From the NCBI GenBank assembly GCA_003216725.1, contig QCIL01000006.1:1-64000 (forward strand): a DNA stretch of 64,000 bases, written 5' to 3'. The notes below the pieces were generated by a model. It saw only the letters and a list, made by a program, of their open reading frames with translations, was not told the DNA's origin and did not search any database. Positions 25,756 to 40,991 of this stretch are shown here, one piece after another. Source of the DNA: Prochlorococcus sp. AG-402-L18. Lineage in GTDB: Bacteria; Cyanobacteriota; Cyanobacteriia; PCC-6307; Cyanobiaceae. Both the position numbers and the translations under genes were made by a program. Position 1 is the first letter of the stretch; the number at the start of each line of letters is the position of its first letter.

Positions 25756-26412
25756 TTAAAATGAAATTATGTAAGGTTTAATGATTATTGAGTTTCCCTC
25801 TAAAAGCGCAACTTCTGGATATTGATACTTTGGTTTTTCCTTTGGACCTAAAGCAATTTTATCGCAAATTCTTAACTGGAGAGGGTTTAAATAAAGTGAT
25901 GTGATTGATGCAGTCTTATCTCCATCTTCTCCAGCAAATGCTATACCTAATAGTTTTCCCCAGATATAAACATTATTTTTTGCAGAAACTATACCTCCTG
26001 GATTGACATCGCCAATTACAAATAGATCACCATTTGAAGATATTCTTGTGCCTGATCTGACTGTTCCTTTGTGAAAAACGTCCTTATGTTTTTTTACTGG
26101 TGGTCTAAAAAATTTATTTTTAATGTCTTTTTCATTAAGTAATATTGAATTAATTTTTAAAGACTTCCCACTGAGTAATATCTCTATACTATCAGTATAT
26201 AAATTATTAATTTTGATATTTAGAGATTGGAGTAAAATTTTTAATTTTAATAATTCTTGCGCCTTAATACTTTCATTAATGGTTATTAGTATTGCTTGAG
26301 CTGGTTTTGATATTTGGTTTAGTTGATCAATAAGATTACCAAAAGTATCGAAATCCTTAAAAGAAATTCTTTTAATACTTTCATTAACTAAATTCTTTAA
26401 AATTATTTCCAT
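25756..26412 (-). CDS. minC: Septum site-determining protein MinC
   Basis: FtsZ-ring inhibitor. The C-terminal beta-helix domain is clear: GTVRSGTRISSNGDLFVIGDV then NPGGIVSAKNNVYIWGKLLG-type turns and a PEVALLEG end. The N-terminal domain is weakly conserved, as usual. 218 residues. 97 bp upstream of minD and 13 bp downstream of the HD phosphohydrolase gene. Confidence 0.93.
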   Translation of the reverse strand: MEIILKNLVNESIKRISFKDFDTFGNLIDQLNQISKPAQAILITINESIKAQELLKLKILLQSLNIKINNLYTDSIEILLSGKSLKINSILLNEKDIKNKFFRPPVKKHKDVFHKGTVRSGTRISSNGDLFVIGDVNPGGIVSAKNNVYIWGKLLGIAFAGEDGDKTASITSLYLNPLQLRICDKIALGPKEKPKYQYPEVALLEGNSIIIKPYIISF

Positions 26413-26425
26413 GTAAAGTATTTAG

Positions 26426-27670
26426 TCATTTTAATAATTTAATTTGCTCTTCAATCTCTGTTCTAAATTCACTAGGGTAAATAATTAATGAACATTCTAT
26501 AGATTTGGATAATGTTTTTATTAATTCTGAGTTATTTTCTAATGAGTATTGATATATTCCATCCCATATTTTAAAGGAGTTATCGGATTTAAAACCTTGA
26601 AAGATCCTTTCTTTTATTCCGCAAAATATCTCTGAATCATAATTCTTTATCTTACATTTGTTTCTTGCAAAAGCTAAGATCTCTAATCTTTTTAATTTAG
26701 TCAAAAAACTTATATCTGATGCTTTTAGCAAATTTCTATTGATAAACATTTTACACAGCGTCTTTAGAGGTTCAAAAGAATCCTCTTGCCATTTCATGAG
26801 ATGGTAGTGAAAAACAATATCATCATTTTTGAGAAAACTTTTAAAGTCAAGATTTTCTGATTTAAAAATTAATTGATGCAGGCATTCATCCATCCATATT
26901 TTTTTTGCATCGTTGTTTTTAATTAAGTATATAATTTTTTCTAAAATCCATGTAGTAATTTCGTTAATTCTATGGTTATAAATAGTTCTATACATTATGT
27001 TTCTTAGAAATAGAAAATGTTCAATTGCTATGACACCCTTAGGTTTAATAGCAATATTTCCATCAGGGGAAAAAGTTAGAGCTGAAATTATTCTCTCTAA
27101 ATCTACTAATCCATATTTAGTACCAGTGTTGTAACTATCACGTAAAAGATAATCAAGACGATCACAATCTATTTCGCTGCTAATTAATGTTTTTAATGGC
27201 TCAGAGAATAAATTTTGAGATCCAAATAATTCACTAATTTGTGCAGGCAATTCTGTCCCAAAATTTTTAAGAATCATTGAAATTGGTGGATAGTTTTTAA
27301 CAAGATTTTGTGACCAGTATTCATGATTATGCGAAAAAATAGCCTCACTGGTATGGCTTAAAGGACCATGACCTAAATCATGGAGAAGTGCTGCTCCATA
27401 GAGAACAAATTTATGTTTACTAAACTCAGGTCTCTTATCAACGAGTCTTTTGTAAATCTTTCTTGCAACGTAAAATACACCAAGTGAGTGAGTAAATCTA
27501 CTAGATTCTGCACCATGAAAAAGGAGTGATGCTGACCCAAGTTGTTTGATTCTCCTCAATCTCTGAAATGCTGCAGTATCAATTAATTGCATAATCATTA
27601 ATTCTTCTTCTTTTTCAGAGTCAATAATTATTTCTTTGTGTATTGGATCATGAAAAATTCTTTTACTCAT
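26426..27670 (-). CDS. HD-superfamily phosphohydrolase (COG1078 type)
   Basis: Metal-dependent phosphohydrolase of the dGTPase-related group. HD-domain ligands are visible in FTHSLGV, LLHDLGHGPLSH and the later SEIDCDRLDYLLRDS. N-terminus IFHDPIHKEIII is typical of this subfamily. 414 residues. It lies in a same-strand series ctpA, this gene, minC, minD, minE, with spacers of 13-97 bp. Substrate (dNTP or other nucleotide) is unknown. Confidence 0.88.
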   Translation of the reverse strand: MSKRIFHDPIHKEIIIDSEKEEELMIMQLIDTAAFQRLRRIKQLGSASLLFHGAESSRFTHSLGVFYVARKIYKRLVDKRPEFSKHKFVLYGAALLHDLGHGPLSHTSEAIFSHNHEYWSQNLVKNYPPISMILKNFGTELPAQISELFGSQNLFSEPLKTLISSEIDCDRLDYLLRDSYNTGTKYGLVDLERIISALTFSPDGNIAIKPKGVIAIEHFLFLRNIMYRTIYNHRINEITTWILEKIIYLIKNNDAKKIWMDECLHQLIFKSENLDFKSFLKNDDIVFHYHLMKWQEDSFEPLKTLCKMFINRNLLKASDISFLTKLKRLEILAFARNKCKIKNYDSEIFCGIKERIFQGFKSDNSFKIWDGIYQYSLENNSELIKTLSKSIECSLIIYPSEFRTEIEEQIKLLK

Positions 27671-27705
27671 AACAAAATTAGAATCAAATTAATAAAAAAA
27701 TTTTT

Positions 27706-28995
27706 TTAATTTTTAACATCCTGGATTACTAATTCATTACTTGATTCTTCTGTCTTATTTTCATCAAACAAAGAGTTTAAGAATATCTCTGCATTTTTTA
27801 CCCACTTATCTTCTGCATTGCCATATTCCCTTGCTTCTGGGAGATCTAGTATTTTATCTGGTGTTATACCTCTTCCCTGTATATTGTTTCCTTTGGGTGT
27901 TAAATAACTTGCAACAGTAATCGCTATTCCGCTATCTTCTCCTAAACTTTTTAGAGACTGGATAAGACCTTTACCATAAGTTTGTTCTCCCATAAGAGTT
28001 GATCTTTGATTATCTTGCAATGATCCCGCGAGAATTTCACTTGCACTAGCTGTGCCTTTATTAACCAGAGTTACCATTGGGCCGTCAAAAAAAGTATTTT
28101 TTTGAGAAATTATTGCATCTTTAATGCCGTTTCTATCTTTTGTTTCCACTATTGGCTTTTCACTTAAAAATGAATCTGCTACTGCAATTCCAGAACTAAC
28201 CAAGCCCCCAGAGTTATTTCTTAAATCAAGTATTAATCCTTCAACTTCTTTATCTTTAAGTTCTTGTAAAGCTTCTTCAATTTTTTTCGGGACGCTTTCA
28301 CTAAATTGAGTTATCCGAAGATATCCAATTGTGTGTGAGTCATCTCTTAATCGCTTCGTTCTTACTGGCCTCAATTCTACTGATCTTCTCTCCAAATCAA
28401 TTTCTCTAATTTCACCAGTTGATGAAGAGATTTGAACGAGAACTTTAGTTCCCGATGCACCCCTAAGCTTTGAGGCCGTATTAGCAAGACCTAAATCTTC
28501 AGAGGAAATCCCATCAACTGTATTTATGAAATCACCACTAATTATTCCTGCCTCTTCAGCAGGGGATCCTGCTAATGTTGAAATAACTTTAATTTGTTTT
28601 GTAGCTTCATCTTCTCCTAACTGGAGTCCTACCCCATTAATCTCGCTTCCAAAATTACTTGATTTAAGAAGTTGGTAATCTTTTGGTCTAAGAACTCTAG
28701 TAAAAGGGTCCTCTAGTGGCTTTAACATGTCTTCGATTGCAGAATAAGCCTCATTTGATGTTTCAATTTGTTTCTGTAATGTTTTTTGCCTTAATCTCTT
28801 CCATTGGATTTCATCTAGTCTCTCAGGATCATAATATCCCTCATTGACCAGGGTCCAAGCATCCAGTACAAATTGCCTGCTATCACTGAGAGCATTGACA
28901 TTTTGGATAAACAAGAAATTAGTTGAAAAAATAAAGATAACTATGATAATTATCCATTTTCTGAATATTAAAAATTTGTTAAAAGATGAATTCAT
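27706..28995 (-). CDS. ctpA: Carboxyl-terminal processing protease
   Basis: Lumenal Ser/Lys endoprotease; one paralogue matures the D1 protein of PSII by removing its C-terminal extension. Signal/anchor at the N-terminus (WIIIIVIFIFSTNFLF), PDZ domain at ~125-205, and the catalytic region with KGTASASEILAG (Ser) and GEQTYGKGLIQS (Lys). An upstream GTG at 29016 is in frame; the ATG at 28995 is preferred because it sits just before the signal peptide. Divergent from petB. Confidence 0.94.
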   Translation of the reverse strand: MNSSFNKFLIFRKWIIIIVIFIFSTNFLFIQNVNALSDSRQFVLDAWTLVNEGYYDPERLDEIQWKRLRQKTLQKQIETSNEAYSAIEDMLKPLEDPFTRVLRPKDYQLLKSSNFGSEINGVGLQLGEDEATKQIKVISTLAGSPAEEAGIISGDFINTVDGISSEDLGLANTASKLRGASGTKVLVQISSSTGEIREIDLERRSVELRPVRTKRLRDDSHTIGYLRITQFSESVPKKIEEALQELKDKEVEGLILDLRNNSGGLVSSGIAVADSFLSEKPIVETKDRNGIKDAIISQKNTFFDGPMVTLVNKGTASASEILAGSLQDNQRSTLMGEQTYGKGLIQSLKSLGEDSGIAITVASYLTPKGNNIQGRGITPDKILDLPEAREYGNAEDKWVKNAEIFLNSLFDENKTEESSNELVIQDVKN

Positions 28996-29064
28996 TGGGT
29001 TAAGTGTTAACACCAAGTAAGTGAATTTTAAGTAAGCTCTTTATATCAAAGCTTTTTTTTGTGG

Positions 29065-29721
29065 ATGGCGAATTCCTCATCTGTTTATGATTGGTTTCAA
29101 GAAAGACTCGAAATCCAAGACATAACTGACGACGTAACTTCCAAGTACGTACCCCCTCACGTAAATATCTTTTACTGTTTAGGAGGCATAACCCTAGTAT
29201 GCTTCCTAATTCAATTTGCAACAGGTTTTGCAATGACTTTTTATTATAAACCTACTGTTACGCAAGCTTATAATTCAGTTAATTACTTGATGACAGATGT
29301 AAGTTTTGGGTGGTTAATTAGGTCTGTTCATAGATGGAGTGCTTCTATGATGGTCCTTATGTTGATTTTGCATGTTTTTAGAGTATATCTAACAGGGGGA
29401 TTCAAAAGGCCAAGAGAATTAACTTGGGTGACAGGAGTTGTAATGGCAGTAATAACTGTTGCTTTTGGTGTTACAGGTTATTCACTGCCTTGGGATCAAG
29501 TTGGATATTGGGCTGTAAAAATTGTTTCTGGAGTTCCTGCAGCTATACCAGTTATAGGAGATTTTATGGTTGAACTTCTTCGTGGCGGAGAAAGCGTAGG
29601 TCAATCAACACTAACGAGATTTTATAGTTTGCATACTTTTGTACTCCCTTGGTCTCTTGCAGTGTTTATGCTTATGCATTTTCTTATGATTCGTAAACAA
29701 GGTATTTCTGGTCCTTTATAA
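29065..29721 (+). CDS. petB: Cytochrome b6
   Basis: Haem-bearing core of the cytochrome b6f complex. 218 residues from ATG 29065 ([16 protein letters not shown]); a TTG two codons upstream is rejected. Two haem-binding histidine pairs sit in helices B and D ([44 protein letters not shown]), and Cys39 in VNIFYCLGG is the covalent haem ci site. Operon with petD. Confidence 0.98.
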   Translation: MANSSSVYDWFQERLEIQDITDDVTSKYVPPHVNIFYCLGGITLVCFLIQFATGFAMTFYYKPTVTQAYNSVNYLMTDVSFGWLIRSVHRWSASMMVLMLILHVFRVYLTGGFKRPRELTWVTGVVMAVITVAFGVTGYSLPWDQVGYWAVKIVSGVPAAIPVIGDFMVELLRGGESVGQSTLTRFYSLHTFVLPWSLAVFMLMHFLMIRKQGISGPL

Positions 29722-29762
29722 ACATCTATAATACTTACAAATAAACTTTTTGATAATTTTAT

Positions 29763-30245
29763 ATGTCAACTTTAAAAAAACCCGATCTAAATGATCCTAA
29801 ATTAAGAGCAAAGTTAGCCAAAGGAATGGGCCATAATTATTATGGTGAACCAGCTTGGCCTAATGACCTTTTATACATTTTCCCAGTTGTAATATTAGGA
29901 ACCATAGCTTGTGTTGTGGGTCTTGCTGTTCTAGATCCGGCTATGTTGGGAGATAAAGCTAATCCTTTTGCCACCCCTTTAGAAATTCTTCCTGAATGGT
30001 ATCTTTACCCAGTATTTCAAATACTTAGAGTTGTACCTAACAAATTGTTAGGTATAGCATTACAAACATTAATTCCTCTCGGATTAATGATTTTGCCTTT
30101 CATAGAAAATGTTAATAAGTTTTCAAATCCATTTAGAAGACCTGTAGCAATGTCAGTCTTTCTTTTTGGAACTTTTTTAACCGTCTATTTAGGAATAGGA
30201 GCCTGTTTACCAATAGATAAGTCTTTAACACTTGGGTTGTTTTAA
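29763..30245 (+). CDS. petD: Cytochrome b6f complex subunit IV
   Basis: 160 residues starting [29 protein letters not shown]... with three membrane helices and the PEWY quinol-site motif ([11 protein letters not shown]). 41 bp after petB. The last 4 bases overlap the convergent invertase gene. Confidence 0.98.
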   Translation: MSTLKKPDLNDPKLRAKLAKGMGHNYYGEPAWPNDLLYIFPVVILGTIACVVGLAVLDPAMLGDKANPFATPLEILPEWYLYPVFQILRVVPNKLLGIALQTLIPLGLMILPFIENVNKFSNPFRRPVAMSVFLFGTFLTVYLGIGACLPIDKSLTLGLF

Positions 30246-31681
30246 ATATTAAACATATCTAAATCATTATTATCTTCTCGTAAAAAATGATTCATTAATA
30301 GAAAACCAACAATTGTCCATGTTTGATAGGTTCTAGACTGCTGACCAACCCATGTGCCTGTTGGCCCATCAAAATATTCTGCCCATTCCTGTTTTGGTAG
30401 TTGATTCAACTGGCACCAATATGATTCTTCGATTAAAGATCTCATCTCTTCCATTAAAATTACATCTGCAGTTGGAAATCTTTTTTGATGTAGAAGGACT
30501 GAGGTCCCAAAAAACCAAAGTAAACTAGGCCAATGGCCACCATTGTGATAGCTCCATGGCCAATTTTTTGGATCGGATCCGGTTTTATTTTGCCACTCTT
30601 CTACATCCATATGAGGATGACAAATCCTCATAGGCATTTGTCCCATAAGATGTTGTCTATTATGTAAAACTAATCTGAATAGTGCTCTTTGTTCAGCAGG
30701 TGGTAGAACTCCAAACATACATGCTAAAGAATTACCTAAACTGTAAAATCTAAAATCTGGCCTCCCGGTCCTTATATTTCCAATAAGATAACCACCTTTA
30801 TTCTCTAACCAATCTTGAAGCCAAGATGGTACTACTTGGGGTTGAACATTAAATTCGTTAAAGTGTTGGTCGTCTCCATATTGCTCTGTTGGTCTCCTTC
30901 TTAAAATTTGCATTGTTTTACTAGTAACCCAGTAGTGTTTTAATAGAAAACTTTTTAAATCTTCTACCCACTTACTTGTAAGTATCAGTCTTTGATCCAA
31001 TAATCTACTCACGTGATCTTCACGACTTAATTCCATCAGCTTAATACAGCTTTTTAAGCATCCATGAAGTAAAACTTCGACTTCTAAAGGTGCCCCCCAT
31101 ACATCCATTGGCCTATCGATCATAAATGCGCAATCTGGGACAAATAAAACAGGGGTACCCTCAAACGTTGGATGTAATACTAAATCAAGTAAAAGTTGTA
31201 TCCCTCTTTGCACACTTTGGCTTTTCCCAAAAGAATAATCACCACTCTTATTAACATAAAACCAACATAATATTGGCCACCAGAGACTTGCATCGGCTGA
31301 AGTTATTCTTCCTATAGATCTCTGACCATAGTCACCTATTAAGTTACCTTTCTCTTCTATAAAACTTGTTGGAAATACTCCACGAGTTTGATAATTAGTG
31401 CTTTGTAGATCAAGACAAACACTTAAAAACTTCTTAACAATTTCATATCTTTTTTGAGTAATAAGGTAAATCATTACTGGAACATTGTCTCTAAGAAAGA
31501 TTTCTCCGTAATTGAGTTTGAGGTTTTTTGCAGGGTGTTCTAGAGCTGCAACGCTTCCAACTAACTCTCCTGATATTTCTACAAGGGTCTTTTCAAAGTG
31601 TTCTTTTGCATTTGTTACAATTTTGTCTTCATCTGAACTGGGTCGAACTCTTAAATTTTTTTGACTAAATCTTTCTGCCAT
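30242..31681 (-). CDS. Alkaline/neutral invertase (GH100)
   Basis: Cytosolic sucrose hydrolase of the plant/cyanobacterial GH100 family. Characteristic blocks: [11 protein letters not shown] near the N-terminus, [43 protein letters not shown], and the C-terminal [16 protein letters not shown]. 479 residues, full length. Sucrose is a minor compatible solute and carbon store in Prochlorococcus; a role in its turnover is inference. Confidence 0.92.
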   Translation of the reverse strand: MAERFSQKNLRVRPSSDEDKIVTNAKEHFEKTLVEISGELVGSVAALEHPAKNLKLNYGEIFLRDNVPVMIYLITQKRYEIVKKFLSVCLDLQSTNYQTRGVFPTSFIEEKGNLIGDYGQRSIGRITSADASLWWPILCWFYVNKSGDYSFGKSQSVQRGIQLLLDLVLHPTFEGTPVLFVPDCAFMIDRPMDVWGAPLEVEVLLHGCLKSCIKLMELSREDHVSRLLDQRLILTSKWVEDLKSFLLKHYWVTSKTMQILRRRPTEQYGDDQHFNEFNVQPQVVPSWLQDWLENKGGYLIGNIRTGRPDFRFYSLGNSLACMFGVLPPAEQRALFRLVLHNRQHLMGQMPMRICHPHMDVEEWQNKTGSDPKNWPWSYHNGGHWPSLLWFFGTSVLLHQKRFPTADVILMEEMRSLIEESYWCQLNQLPKQEWAEYFDGPTGTWVGQQSRTYQTWTIVGFLLMNHFLREDNNDLDMFNI

Positions 31682-32292
31682 TTCATTTAAATTCCCTTTA
31701 TTTACAGCCTAGTTAGTTGTGTAGTAATTGAACCACAAAAATATTAATTGAAAAAATTATGTATTAATGGTTGCATAATCATAGTTAAATGGTTTAGTAT
31801 TTTCTTCTGGGCAAAAAATTTTTTTTTTGCATTACTCATACCATTTCTAAATTAAATTATTAGATATTTGTATTGAGTATTTTGAAAATTTAACTTAAAT
31901 CTAAACTTTCAACCAGCAGAAGGGTTTTCCCTTCAAAATGATTGGACTATTTTAGTCTAATCTTGCACCTAGAAAATTTAAAACTTAGGAACTGATGCTT
32001 TTATTGCGTCAAAATAAGCTAAATTTTTTTTAGTTTATTGAGATGTATATGCAATAAAGGTGTGAGGTCCCGTCAAGAATATATAAAAATTGTCATCAAT
32101 CGCTAACTTTTAGCTTTTATGACTAACGGATCTGAGATCTTGGAAAGTCACTTTGAAATATTTTTAATGTGCACTCAATGTAATCCTTAATTATTTAAGG
32201 AGGCTTGAACCAAATAATTAAAGTTTCTTACTGTTATGTTTGGTCAAAGCAATTCAATTTGAGTAGATTTATCTACAAAAGGATTTGAACAC
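31682..32292 (-). other. Long spacer between invertase and rRNA operon (rRNA promoter/leader on plus strand)
   Basis: 611 bp with no supported ORF. It must contain the rRNA promoter and the pre-16S leader. An inverted repeat ATTATTT...AAATAAT around GGAGGCTTGAACC lies near 32189-32217, and several pyrimidine-rich runs follow. I could not place the promoter convincingly. Confidence 0.6.
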
Positions 32293-33775
<1,483 letters not shown>

Positions 33776-33899
33776 CAGGGAGACAACAAAATGTAAATAT
33801 TAATTTTGTCACCTTAGGTCGATCGGTATCTCAGGTTCTTAATAATAATAAGGATTTCAGTTTCTAAGTTTTTTCTAGGTCACACCCATTACTTTTCCT

Positions 33900-33973
<74 letters not shown>

Positions 33974-33984
33974 TACTCTATGTT

Positions 33985-34057
33985 GGGGGTATAGCTCAGT
34001 TGGTAGAGCGCCTGCTTTGCAAGCAGGATGTCAGCGGTTCGAGTCCGCTTACCTCCA
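33985..34057 (+). tRNA. tRNA-Ala (TGC)
   Basis: 73 nt, 11 bp after tRNA-Ile in the spacer. Acceptor GGGGGTA paired with TACCTCC, anticodon loop TTTGCAA giving UGC, T-loop TTCGAGTC. Confidence 0.98.
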
Positions 34058-34323
34058 CTGAATACCACCTCTTTCATATTTAAGGGAAATTGTTTTGTGA
34101 TGTGCCTTTAATCATTCTGGACGAATCTAGCTTCCTAATCGATTTTATTTATTTATTAAGATGCTGGACTCATTGAATTTTATTCATTGTTTTCAGAGAA
34201 CCTTGACAACTGCATAGATTATTTTAAAGACAATAAGCATCTTTTATGATGCAGATTTATTATTTTTGCTATTGCATTAATAACAATTCTATTGAGCTGA
34301 TGCTTCAATTTTTTGAAGTTATT

Positions 34324-37199
<2,876 letters not shown>

Positions 37200-37261
37200 A
37201 TAAACTCAAATTATTGTTTTGAAATTAAATATTTTCTATGCAGTTCTCAAGGTTCATTCTA

Positions 37262-37379
37262 TCCTGGTGTTCATGGCGATGTGGAACCACTCCGATCCAT
37301 CTCGAACTCGGTTGTGAAACGCATCAGCGGCGAAAATATTTAGGGGGTAGCCCCTTGAGAAAATAGCTCAATGCCAGGT
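37262..37379 (+). rRNA. 5S ribosomal RNA
   Basis: About 118 nt from TCCTGGTGTTCATGGCG to AATGCCAGG, the two ends pairing as helix I. Contains the conserved CCATCTCGAACTCGG. 62 bp after 23S. Confidence 0.96.
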
Positions 37380-37388
37380 AAAATATTT

Positions 37389-37422
37389 AAAAGGGTTTAC
37401 TTTTAAAGTAAACCCTTTTTTA
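37389..37422. terminator. rRNA operon terminator, bidirectional
   Basis: Perfect 14-bp inverted repeat AAAGGGTTTACTTT / AAAGTAAACCCTTT with a one-base centre, then TTTTTT on the plus strand. It also directly follows the mutM stop codon, and the A-run on the other side lets it end that transcript. Confidence 0.9.
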
Positions 37423-38301
37423 TTTCTGGCATTTACGACACCAATGAGTGCTTCTTCCTGCTATTTTTTTTCTTTCTATTAAATTTTTACATTTGCGGCA
37501 TTCTTTACCTGTTCTTCTATAAACATTAGTTTCTAAACCAAAATTACCATTTTCGCCTTCTAAATCTCTAAAGTCACTAAATGTTGTCCCTCCTGAACCA
37601 ATACTCTTTTCTAAAACATCAACAATTGATTCTTTGAGTCTTTGTAGTTCTTTTTTTTTGATTGATCTCGCCTCTCTGAATGGCGAAATGCCAGCTAAGT
37701 ATAAACTTTCATCAGCATATATATTGCCTATCCCCGCAACAATTGTTTGATCTAGAAGAATGGATTTTATTGATTTCGTTCTATTAGAAATAATTTTTTT
37801 TAAATAATTAATATTAAATTTATCAGAAAATGGCTCAGGTCCTAGAGAACCTAAACCTTTGATTAAATTGGAAGGTGATAATCCCTCTTTAATCCACCAC
37901 ATTTGACCAAAACTTCTGACATCAATGTATCTAAGTTCTTTATTTTTATTATTAAATAATCTTATTCTGGTATGTTTACAAGGTTTAGAAGAATTATTTA
38001 CTATTTTAAAAAATCCAGTCATCCTTAAATGTACAACAAGAAATCCATTATTATTTAGGGATTCAATAGTCGTAAATTCGGATTTTTTGTTTTTAATTTT
38101 TTTTAGTCTACCTATTAGATATTTTCCTCTTCTATCCCATCCATATAAAATCGATCCTTGTAGACCTTCAATAAAATCTTGTTTGTTAATTGGATAAGCA
38201 ATGGTTGAGTCTCTGCAAACTTCAACTCTTTTAACGATAAAATTTTTTAGTTTTTTCTCTAATCCTCTTCGAACAGTCTCGACTTCTGGTAACTCAGGCA
38301 A
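37420..38301 (-). CDS. mutM: Formamidopyrimidine-DNA glycosylase
   Basis: Removes 8-oxoguanine and formamidopyrimidines, important under photooxidative stress. Catalytic N-terminal [13 protein letters not shown] (Pro and Glu after Met removal), the H2TH region ([19 protein letters not shown]) and a C-terminal zinc finger (CRKC...CRKC). 293 residues. 4 bp after psaE on the same strand. Convergent with the rRNA operon, sharing its terminator. Confidence 0.97.
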   Translation of the reverse strand: MPELPEVETVRRGLEKKLKNFIVKRVEVCRDSTIAYPINKQDFIEGLQGSILYGWDRRGKYLIGRLKKIKNKKSEFTTIESLNNNGFLVVHLRMTGFFKIVNNSSKPCKHTRIRLFNNKNKELRYIDVRSFGQMWWIKEGLSPSNLIKGLGSLGPEPFSDKFNINYLKKIISNRTKSIKSILLDQTIVAGIGNIYADESLYLAGISPFREARSIKKKELQRLKESIVDVLEKSIGSGGTTFSDFRDLEGENGNFGLETNVYRRTGKECRKCKNLIERKKIAGRSTHWCRKCQK

Positions 38302-38305
38302 TTCT

Positions 38306-38515
38306 TTAAGCTTTCTCTAATTCACTTTCGGCAAAGTTGTTGGTATTAGCACCACCATCGGTACCACTTATGCCAGCATAATTTACTTTATCAAATCGAA
38401 CAACACAGTTATATTTAATGCCAGATGTATCTACCGAAGCCACTTTGCCAATTTCATTGTACCAATATGACTCTGGTCTTTTTACTCGTACTAGATCACC
38501 TCTTGAAATTGCCAT
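38306..38515 (-). CDS. psaE: Photosystem I reaction centre subunit IV
   Basis: 69-residue SH3-like stromal subunit of PSI that aids ferredoxin docking and cyclic flow. Family pattern [19 protein letters not shown] and VVRFDKVNY. Followed by mutM after 4 bp. Confidence 0.97.
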   Translation of the reverse strand: MAISRGDLVRVKRPESYWYNEIGKVASVDTSGIKYNCVVRFDKVNYAGISGTDGGANTNNFAESELEKA

Positions 38516-38590
38516 TTATTTAAAAATTTAACTTATAAAACAATAACCTAAAATTGATTTACTCAGAGAAATTATTCACACATATTAATC

Positions 38591-39370
38591 TTAATTTTTA
38601 CAAAAATCATTTAGTAGATTCTTTTCGAATTCCTCTTTAGCAGATTCCCATCCCCTCCATTTTCTTCCAGGAATTCTCACATCTAATTGTTTTCTTTCAC
38701 AACTTATTGAGAGAATTAGTTTATCCTTATCTTGATTAAAAGCACTTATAATTTTTCTCCCATTCTTTTTCTTAAAATATTTACTTTGTATAATTAATGG
38801 CCCATATTGCTTTTTGTTTATATCTAAAATAACACTACTCTCTTTATCCTCATTTTGTATTGCAGGCTTAAGTTTAACAATATCAGCTTTGCTTAATAGG
38901 ATTTTCTCTCCAATTTTTATTGAATCTGGATTCTCAATGTTGTTTATTTTTTTTAAATATTCTAGATTCACTTTATGTTGTGTAGAAATTTCTGTAAGAT
39001 TTTCACCAACTTTAACAATATGATACATCTTACTTTCTTTAGTGTTTAAATTATTTTGTCCTGAAAATTTTTCATTGGGATCATGAATAATTAGATTCTG
39101 GCCAATAAAGATATAATTTTCATCTTTGATATCATTCAGTTTTATGATTATTTTTTTTTCAATGGAATAGGATTTTGAGATACTTGAAAGTGTATCTCCT
39201 AATTTTACAATATGGATTTTTCTAATTTTAGATTGTTTTTTATTTAAAGGACCTTCCTCAGAGAAATTCTCTGTTTCGGTTCTTTCTGATGTAACTATTT
39301 CTTCAGATTTTACAAATGAAAGGCAGAAAAAGTTAATTAATAAAGAAATTAATATGAGTGTAAATTTCAT
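38591..39370 (-). CDS. Secreted LysM-repeat protein
   Basis: 259 residues. Signal peptide at 1-22 (LILISLLINFFCLSFVKS). Two LysM domains, at ~50-92 (HIVKLGDTLSSISKSYSI) and ~117-160 (YHIVKVGENLTEISTQHKV), followed by a ~90-residue C-terminal region ending FCKN with two cysteines. LysM binds peptidoglycan, so a cell-wall location is likely; no catalytic domain was recognised. Confidence 0.85.
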   Translation of the reverse strand: MKFTLILISLLINFFCLSFVKSEEIVTSERTETENFSEEGPLNKKQSKIRKIHIVKLGDTLSSISKSYSIEKKIIIKLNDIKDENYIFIGQNLIIHDPNEKFSGQNNLNTKESKMYHIVKVGENLTEISTQHKVNLEYLKKINNIENPDSIKIGEKILLSKADIVKLKPAIQNEDKESSVILDINKKQYGPLIIQSKYFKKKNGRKIISAFNQDKDKLILSISCERKQLDVRIPGRKWRGWESAKEEFEKNLLNDFCKN

Positions 39371-39443
39371 TAAACTGTTCTTTTATCTTTAAGATAATCT
39401 TTTAATATGAAATCGCTATAGTTTTGAAAATAAATTATGTAAA

Positions 39444-40835
39444 TTAAACTCTAAAAATAAATCTTATAAATTTCATGATTTTTTTATAAGGTGGATACCT
39501 CAGATTTGAATCAAGTAAAAAACTTTTGTATGTTATGGTTTTTTGATTTGAGAAATTTCGAAATCCCTCTTCTCCATGAAATTTTCCCATTCCACTTTTA
39601 CCGATTCCACCAAATGGCAAATTTGGAATGAGAACAGGTAGCATCACATCATTAATACAAATAGTTCCTGAGCTAGTTATTTTTGATATCTCTTTATGAA
39701 TTTTTTTATTGCCTCCAAATAAGTATATTGCTAATGGTTTTGATGTTTGACTAATCTGTTTTAAAGCTGATTCCTTATCATCAATCCCAATTACTGGAAG
39801 GAGTGAACTGAATAGTTCTTTTTGCAAAATATTTGTTTCAGATAATTTAGCTCTCAAGATTGTAGGAGATATTTTCAACTTTTTTTTACTAAAAGTCCCC
39901 CCAAATAAAATTCTTTTTTCTTTTTTATATTGTTTTAGAATTTCTATAGTTGATGTAAATTGCTTTTTCTCTAATTTTGATAAGTTTTCGGAAATAATTG
40001 GATCCTCTCCATAAAAATTTACTATACATTCCTTTAACTTTTCTATGAAATTATTTTCAATTTCTTTATCTACAAAGATATGATTTGGAGCCATGCAGGA
40101 TTGACCAGAATTAAAAAATTTGCCCCAAACAATTCTTTTAGCAGCCACTTCTAAATCTGCATTCTTGAAAAGAATTACAGGATTTGTTCCGCTTAATTCA
40201 AGAGTTAACGGAGTAAGGTTTTTTGAAGCCAATTTCATAATGGATTTACCTGTTTCCGTACTTCCTGTAAAAAATATGTGGTCAAAATTTTGTTTAATTA
40301 ATTTTATGGATTGTTTATAATCACCCTCTACTGTTAATAGGACATCTTTATGAAAATATTTGGAAGTAAGCATTTTTATAAGTTTTGAGGTCGCAGGACA
40401 TTTCTCAGATGGCTTTATAACTGCAGTATTGCCTGCTGAGAAAATATTTACCAATGGCTTTAAAATGTAAAGTAATGGATAATTATATGGACCAAGAATT
40501 AAGACACACCCAAGAGGTTCATAAATAACTTTGGAGGATGACGGAAATAGATAAAAAGGTGTATTAATTTTTTTTGGACGCATCCAAGAATTGAGTTTCT
40601 TTTTTATAAGTGAAATTTCTTCTTTCACTAAAAGGATTTCTGAAAGCCCTTCAATTTCAGATTTTCCTAGATCAATAAAAAGTGATTTAATTATCTCTTT
40701 TTTATTTTCATCCAAAAGTTTAGAAATTATATTAATATTTTTGATCCGCCATTTTACATCTTCCGTTTTACCTGTGAGAACTGTATTTTTTAATTTATAG
40801 ATGTCTTCTAAATGAAATTTATCAGAAATTTTCAT
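39444..40835 (-). CDS. Aldehyde dehydrogenase (class 3-like)
   Basis: NAD(P)-dependent oxidation of aldehydes, probably fatty or long-chain aldehydes given the class 3 type. Conserved blocks: PLGCVLILGPYNYPLLY, FTGSTETGKSIM (cofactor), the general-base Glu in LELSGTNPVIL and the catalytic Cys in NSGQSCMAPNH. 463 residues; the hydrophobic-basic C-terminus (KIMKFIRFIFRV) may contact membrane. Confidence 0.9.
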   Translation of the reverse strand: MKISDKFHLEDIYKLKNTVLTGKTEDVKWRIKNINIISKLLDENKKEIIKSLFIDLGKSEIEGLSEILLVKEEISLIKKKLNSWMRPKKINTPFYLFPSSSKVIYEPLGCVLILGPYNYPLLYILKPLVNIFSAGNTAVIKPSEKCPATSKLIKMLTSKYFHKDVLLTVEGDYKQSIKLIKQNFDHIFFTGSTETGKSIMKLASKNLTPLTLELSGTNPVILFKNADLEVAAKRIVWGKFFNSGQSCMAPNHIFVDKEIENNFIEKLKECIVNFYGEDPIISENLSKLEKKQFTSTIEILKQYKKEKRILFGGTFSKKKLKISPTILRAKLSETNILQKELFSSLLPVIGIDDKESALKQISQTSKPLAIYLFGGNKKIHKEISKITSSGTICINDVMLPVLIPNLPFGGIGKSGMGKFHGEEGFRNFSNQKTITYKSFLLDSNLRYPPYKKIMKFIRFIFRV

Positions 40836-40991
40836 TTTTTTTTCTATGAATATTATTAAATATATCAGAGGATAAATTTTAAATAACTAAAGTTTTTAGC
40901 TACTAAATTAAAGTGATTGATTTATAAGAAATAATCAAATAAATTAATATTGCCTTTAAAAATTTAAATTTTTCTTGGTTAATATATTTCT

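Noticed and set aside
29059-29064. Two-codon longer petB from TTG at 29059
   Set aside because: The ATG at 29065 gives the usual cytochrome b6 N-terminus.
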